Below, one piece after another: positions 58,741 to 64,000 of a stretch of DNA of 64,000 bases; the first letter of the stretch is position 1; every line of letters begins with the position of its first letter. The DNA comes from Achatina immaculata (taxonomy: Eukaryota; Mollusca; Gastropoda; Stylommatophora; Achatinidae), in assembly GCA_009760885.1 (NCBI GenBank), contig CM019717.1, positions 47,446,866 through 47,510,865 of the forward strand, written 5' to 3'. A program made the translations under genes and the position numbers. Below the pieces are notes generated by a model. That model made no database searches. It worked only from the letters and a program-made list of their open reading frames with translations, and was not told the DNA's origin.

Positions 58741-59795
58741 TTATCCGAGTCCACTTTGCATTTCTTCATGAATTATTGCATATATTTCACGCATTTGTCT
58801 GCTTCAGAACTGATTGTCTGATTCAAGTTCCTTAATAAAACACACAAAAAGCGAAGAATATAAGAGTTTTGCCAATGCAGAAATTGTGAAAATTCAAGGC
58901 CAATGTCCTTTCGGCTTTAAGTTTTATATAAATGTACACTTTCGTTCACGCAGTAAGTCTCAGATATGATGCAGTCCGCTCTGGTTGACTTACTTCATTC
59001 TTCGATGGTTTGTCCTTTGTATGACTGAATAACACTCTTACTGAACGTTTATCTTCTGCCTGGGTGGTCGAGAAAGTCCATCACCAAGGAACCAAATATG
59101 AAACGTTAAACATCAAAAGTTAATTCTCCACGCGTTTTTATTAAAAGCGCCAAATTGTCTCCTATTAGCTGTTAAGCAGTGGGCGTGGTGAACCCAAGTG
59201 TCTAATCATGTGGGTGGAGTCTAGGACTGCGGGCTGTTGAAATGAAAACACAGGCCTCTACATGTACACGGCGTAGGCCGATCCGTAATCCCACTTTACA
59301 AACACAAGATTCAATAGCTGTCAGCATGGCCGCGCCATTTCACCAGTTTTGCTCTCAGCCGTGTTATGTACTTTCAGCGACCGAGCAAGTTTGTTGACAG
59401 AAGCTAGTATCTTAACTTCAGATTTGTAAAGAGCTGGGACATTCTCTATTGGACATTTCTATCACGTCGAGTAGACCTACCGCGTTGAGTCTGCCAGGAA
59501 CACAGGCGGGGCCAGAAATGAGTGCTCAGTCTTTATCAGTCAACAAATTTAGAACTTCCTAAATAATGATTCCCCCCCCCCCCCCGGCAACCTTTTATTA
59601 AAGTGGCGAAGAAAGCTGTCAACTGTAACCTTCACCTTAAACGTTAGTCTACGCAATGCCCCCCCCCCCCCCCGCCCGGCAATATCAGCCAACACCAGCT
59701 GATCAGACTCCACAACTCTGGTGTTCTTGCTTAAAGCCTTTAAAACAGAAGTTAGGAAAAAAAATTAGGCATATTACATCTAACACCAAACTGCA
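58741..59795. other. Hhex upstream region
   Basis: No coding frame. Mostly unique, with CpG-containing stretches at 59030-59520 and C-runs at 59572 and 59660. The probable location of the core promoter and proximal elements. Confidence 0.45.
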
Positions 59796-59804
59796 AAATT
59801 TAAT

Positions 59805-59955
59805 ACAATAAAGACAACAGCAACATTTAAGGTAACAAAGATAACAGCAAAGTTAATGCAGTAAAGACAACAGCAAAGTTAATGTAGCAAAGACAACAGC
59901 AAAGTTAATGTAGTAAAGACAACAGCAAAGTTAATGTAGTAAAGACAACAGCAAA
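59805..59955. repeat. 26-bp minisatellite, about 6 units
   Basis: AGACAACAGCAAAGTTAATG followed by TAGTAA. Confidence 0.94.
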
Positions 59956-60744
59956 ATTTCATGTAATTAAAAAAAAAACCAAAAAAAAACCATCAGCAAC
60001 ACTTAAGTAGACAACTGCAAACTTTAAAGCAATTTAATGCAATTTTCAAAAATCCGCTAACGAGGTAAAACATCGTTGATACTTGTCAAAAAAGGATATG
60101 ATAAAGTTCAGCAATCTAAAACAGCATGAGAAAGCTGTTCTCATGAAGGCAAAGTTAACGGCAAAAAAAAAATCACATTCGTATCTCCCACAGTGCGCCA
60201 GTTGAATGAAACACTGTGCAGTATGATTAAGGTAAAATGAATTGGCGGTGCAGCCAAATTTGGCACACGATGCTCAGATCTGAGATTTTCTGCTGTTAGC
60301 ATCTACCACATTCGTGGTGCAGGCTTGTGATGATTACCAATGAATCACATTTTGAAATGTAACATGTCCTTTGTTCAAAGCAGTTGAGACTGTTAGCGGT
60401 GCTGAAATATGCCCACGTTCTCATTTTAAGAGGTAGGCCGACCAACATTATTAGAATCCATCATGAGAAAAAGTTGCTCGAAAAGTTCCACAACAATATC
60501 CTTCCTTTCTCTTTCTTTTTCCCCAAGTTTTTTCTTGTGCGTGCCCCCCCCCCCTTTTCTCTCTTCTCCAAGATGTTATATCTGGAGTCCTGTTGACGCC
60601 ACGAAGTTCACAGTCTTCACCAAGTTCTAGAGTTCTAGTGGACAGATCTGCAGGTTATGTTACAGACATAGACTCTCCTCTCCTGCTCATGGCTCAGATT
60701 GGAGTCTTGCGGGGAGCGAATACGCTGTTCGATGTGGCATTCAG

Positions 60745-61030
60745 CAACCCTTAGCCGATATGCTAGTGTAAGGATTAGCGAACCACAGGCAGCCAAGATC
60801 CAGTCCCAACTCCCCGTTTGAACCCTCAGTGACAGGCCTATCTTGGCCTACGGGGCATGGTTCACCGCAGTCCCCATGGTGGTGGAGTCTGCTAAAGAAG
60901 TATTGTACACCTCCATTACTCAGGGACTGCAAAAAAAAACAACAACAGACATAACCCGTTACCAATCCAGCACAATGTTATGTCTCAGCACCCTCACCGC
61001 ATCGGCTGCAAAGAACATCAGGGTCTAAGT
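60745..61030 (-). mobile_element. SINE-A, near full length
   Basis: Reverse match: CCATGGTGGTGGAGTCTGCT, ATCGGCTGCAAAGAACA. Immediately followed by the GAA tract. Confidence 0.78.
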
Positions 61031-61035
61031 TCCAA

Positions 61036-61277
61036 AGCGGAAGAAGAAGAAGAAGAAGAAGATGAAGAAGACGAAGAAGAAGAAGAAGATGAAGAAGAAG
61101 AAGAAGAAGACGAAGAAGAAGACAAAGAAGAAGAAGAAGAAAACGAAGAAGAAGAAGAAGACGAAGAAGACGAAGAAGAAGACGAGGAAGAAGAAGAAGA
61201 AGAAGAAAAAGACGAAGACGAAGAAGAAGAAGAAGAAGAAGAAGAAAAAGACGAAGACGAAGAAGAAGAAGAAGAAG
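61036..61277. repeat. (GAA)n polypurine tract, 240 bp
   Basis: Almost pure GAA triplets with scattered GAC/GAT. Encodes poly-Glu or poly-Lys on plus and poly-Ser on minus; not genes. Confidence 0.97.
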
Positions 61278-61542
61278 TGTCCTGCAAACGTATACTATTT
61301 GAGTGTATGCTCCAGGGACTGCAGTTCACAGTTAAAAAAAATACAACGTATAAAGAAAACAGTGATCACAAATAAATCCTTTATATGAGTACAATATTAC
61401 ATAAGATAACACATGTTACTTCATATATATTATATATAAAGACTTCCCCAGAGCTGTATACAGGTCAAGATTATCATAATCTGTCACGGAAAAAGAAAAC
61501 CACGAACTACATAAACACCCACACACCCTCTAGCGTACACGC

Positions 61543-61603
61543 AAACACGCACACATACACACCCCCACACACACACGCACACATACATACACACACACAC
61601 AAT
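61543..61603. repeat. (CA)n microsatellite
   Basis: CA-rich run with ACGC interruptions. Confidence 0.9.
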
Positions 61604-61974
61604 CCAATGACCTATTATTAAAGTGAAAGTATTCTGTGCTAAAAATCTGTGATTTTAAAACAAACAAACAAAAATCATTTAAATGGGGAGTAAATGAAAT
61701 AATGAAAACCATAATAGAAGGGAAAATAGAGGGGAAAAAGATAGCAAGAGATGGACAACGATGTAGGCTGGTGGACAACAAAGACTGAGCTTGCCTGGCC
61801 GCCCACGTGGAAACAAAACAGAGGAAGTTGGCGGACATTTGCAGCCTACCTTCCATGGGTAGAGACCACATGATGATGATGAATTGAAAAGATAATTTGC
61901 TTAGAAAGTATGGAATATCAAAGTAAAAGATCCAACTTGAGAAACAGTCGCGGATGTGGAAATGCAGAAGTTCG

Positions 61975-62150
61975 TATGCATGTATGTATGTATGTATGTA
62001 TGTATGTATGTATGTATGTATGTATGTATGTACGTATGTATATATGTATGTATGTGTCTATGTATGTATGTATGTATGTGTGTATGTATGTGTCATGTAT
62101 GTATGTGTATGTTTGTGTGTATCTATGTGTCTATGTATGTATGTATGTGT
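61975..62150. repeat. (ATGT)n microsatellite, left of the 1.1-kb repeat
   Basis: ATGT tetranucleotides running directly into the composite repeat. Confidence 0.97.
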
Positions 62151-63232
62151 ATCAGTATATCCCTACCGGGTGAGAGGTGGTTGCCCATCTAGTCCAGCGT
62201 TGGACTTTCTCACCGGAGAACCTCAGCGTGATTAGGATACGCATGTATCCCCGTCAGGTGAGAGATGGTTGCCTATCTAAACTGCCTGGTCCAGTGTCTC
62301 CGACTTCAGCGTTTTGTGGTCGTGGCCGCTACCTTTCCTTGTTGGGACCAGGAGGACGAATCCTCGCCACTAGTGAGTTTCACCCCTGGGTTAAGCCTGT
62401 TTAGGCGTTTCATCCCAATATGGGCGCCTTTAGGACGTGTTCGACCTCTAGAGAGAAGGTACCATGACATGAGTACTCATCAAGTTTCACCCCTGGGTTA
62501 AGCTGGTTTAGGCATATTTCACCAGTATGGGTGTATATCGGACGTGGTCGGCCTCTCGAGCAGAGATACCGTGGTATGAGTAGCTCTCGTCGCGAGACTA
62601 CTGGACATACCGATTAATCTTCACTTTATCCTTTCCATCACCTTTTCACGGCGGCGCCGCTCGGAAACCCTAATCGAATTTTCTTCACTGGCCGAGCGGA
62701 GTTTCACCCCATGCGCGGCAGACGAAGAATCTCGCTAGCAGTGTCTTAATTTAACCCCTGGGTTAAGCCGGTTCAGGCAATCCGCCCGGTATGGGTGCAC
62801 ATAGGACGTGGCCGACCTCCAGAGCAAAGGTGTCGTGACTTGAGCAGACCCGACCTCGAGACCACCGATTACTTCATTCAGTTCTTTTTTTTTCACCTTT
62901 TCCACGGTGACGCCGCGCGGCAACCCCATTCGCACTTTCTTCACTGGCCGGGAGGAGCCCCACTCCACGCACGGCAGCTGAAGAATCTCGCCAGCAGTGG
63001 GTTTTAAATCAGAGTTTTCCCTCTCTCAAATGAGCTACCAAACGTGACTTTCATCTACCCGAAACGTCTGGTTTTCAGGCGCCAGATACTCGCCTTCGCC
63101 CCTTCTCCTATCAGTTTGAGCAGTTCCGCCACGAGAAGGTCAGGAGCTGGACTTGACTATCAGAGGCTATTTGAGATGCACACCTTGGAGACATTTAATT
63201 GGAGCGGAGAGCTATAGCAGTCCTTAGAACCA
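62148..63232. repeat. 1.1-kb composite repeat, copy 2
   Basis: Same layout as copy 1: two 85-bp blocks, then three about 105-bp blocks starting near 62378, 62483 and 62753, with related spacers. The end GACTATCAGAGGCTATTTGA is shared with copy 1. Bounded on both sides by (ATGT)n, as if inserted into a microsatellite. Confidence 0.78.
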
Positions 63233-63235
63233 TGT

Positions 63236-63290
63236 ACATGTATGTATGTATGTATGTATGTATGTATGTATGTATGTATGTATGCATGCA
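63236..63290. repeat. (ATGT)n microsatellite, right of the 1.1-kb repeat
   Basis: About 12 ATGT units between the composite repeat and the mariner copy. Confidence 0.95.
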
Positions 63291-64000
63291 ATTTTTTTTA
63301 TTATTTCAATGAAAGGTACAAATATGATTGAAAACTTCTTATGGCTTATCAACATAGTCTCCAGCACGCTCAGCCATGGTCTGCTACCCTCCACTGCTAG
63401 CCAGATTCCTCTAAAAAAATATTCTGACTGACTCTGTAGTCAACCATGTACGACTTCTTTAATTTCTTCATCCGTGCTGAACTTCTTACCTAGCGTATCC
63501 TGTGGGGTCCAATACATGATAACTACATGGTGCTAGGTAGGGTGAATTAGTAGGATGTGGATCACACTCCAAAAGCAGAACTGTAATTTTTTTGTAAGCT
63601 GTTGCACGTGCTGGGTGAGACTGCATGTTATCATTCTGTAACAGCACCCCACAACTCAGCAAACAGCGCCCTTTTTACCTGAATGCAGGTTTCAAGTGGC
63701 TCTCAAACAGACCACAGTGTACTTCACTGCTGATAGTGGTTCCTCTTGGCATGTAATGCTCCAGCACTAGGTCTTCGCGATCCCAAAAGAACATGAGCAT
63801 CAATTTTCCGACTGACGAAGTTGTACAGAACTTCTTTGGCTTCGGCGAGGAAGAATATCGACACTCTTTTCTGGCTTGCTTTGTCTCTGGATAGAAGAAA
63901 TGTATCCAACATTATATATATAAACCATTTCCTTTAGCTTCAAAACGTCGTATTTTTTCATAAACATCTTCATGCCGTTCTTTCAGTTCGGTGATGAGTT
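63290..64000 (-). mobile_element. Mariner transposase remnant, copy 2, cut by window edge
   Basis: Minus strand across frames: MLMFFWDREDLVLEHYMPRG, then TTISSEVHCGLFESHLKPAF, and LGKKFSTDEEIKEVVHGWLQ, a mariner order as in copy 1. Stops and frame shifts interrupt it. The 5' part lies beyond 64000. Confidence 0.82.

Noticed and set aside
61018..61375. Long poly-Glu, poly-Lys and poly-Ser frames
   Set aside because: They are translations of a GAA triplet array in different frames, with no unique flanking protein sequence.

Overview
The window is animal nuclear DNA: AT-rich, intron-rich and crowded with transposon remnants and simple repeats. It has no operons and no bacterial-type gene packing. 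The mix of non-LTR retrotransposons, Tc1 and mariner relics, tRNA-derived SINEs and many minisatellites, together with an invertebrate-looking Hhex, suggests a lophotrochozoan and most likely a mollusc. The phylum is inference; the metazoan assignment is firm.

The one gene I can name with confidence is Hhex (haematopoietically expressed homeobox), complete on the minus strand from about 58.7 kb down to 34.3 kb. Four exons splice in frame through canonical GT-AG sites: exon 1 (58045-58618) with an eh1-like repressor motif, exon 2 (37705-37892) and exon 3 (36707-36757) carrying the homeodomain, and exon 4 (34558-34758) with an acidic tail. Predicted product 337 aa. Intron 1 is about 20 kb and holds most of the repeats in the right half of the window.

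The left third (2.6-11.2 kb) holds a second, unrecognised gene candidate on the plus strand. Five exon-like blocks have compatible phases and usable splice sites, and repeats fill the gaps between them. A 117-codon open frame at 28.8-29.2 kb (minus) and a shorter one at 31.05-31.25 kb (plus) are unassigned.

Mobile elements: at least five families of non-LTR retrotransposon fragments (called LINE-A to LINE-E here), two broken mariner copies (DD34D), one nearly whole but inactivated Tc1-like element (DD34E) with terminal repeats, a hAT-type MITE with target duplications, and several SINE families. The most unusual SINE has a U2 snRNA-like 5' head; two copies are present, one with a perfect 14-bp target duplication. 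A 1.1-kb composite repeat with internal periodicity occurs twice (49.1-50.2 and 62.1-63.2 kb).

Tandem repeats are exceptionally dense: about twenty separate minisatellites, mostly 26-43 bp per unit, plus many microsatellites, several of which sit exactly at LINE or SINE 3' ends. I see no tRNA, rRNA, CRISPR or prokaryotic features.
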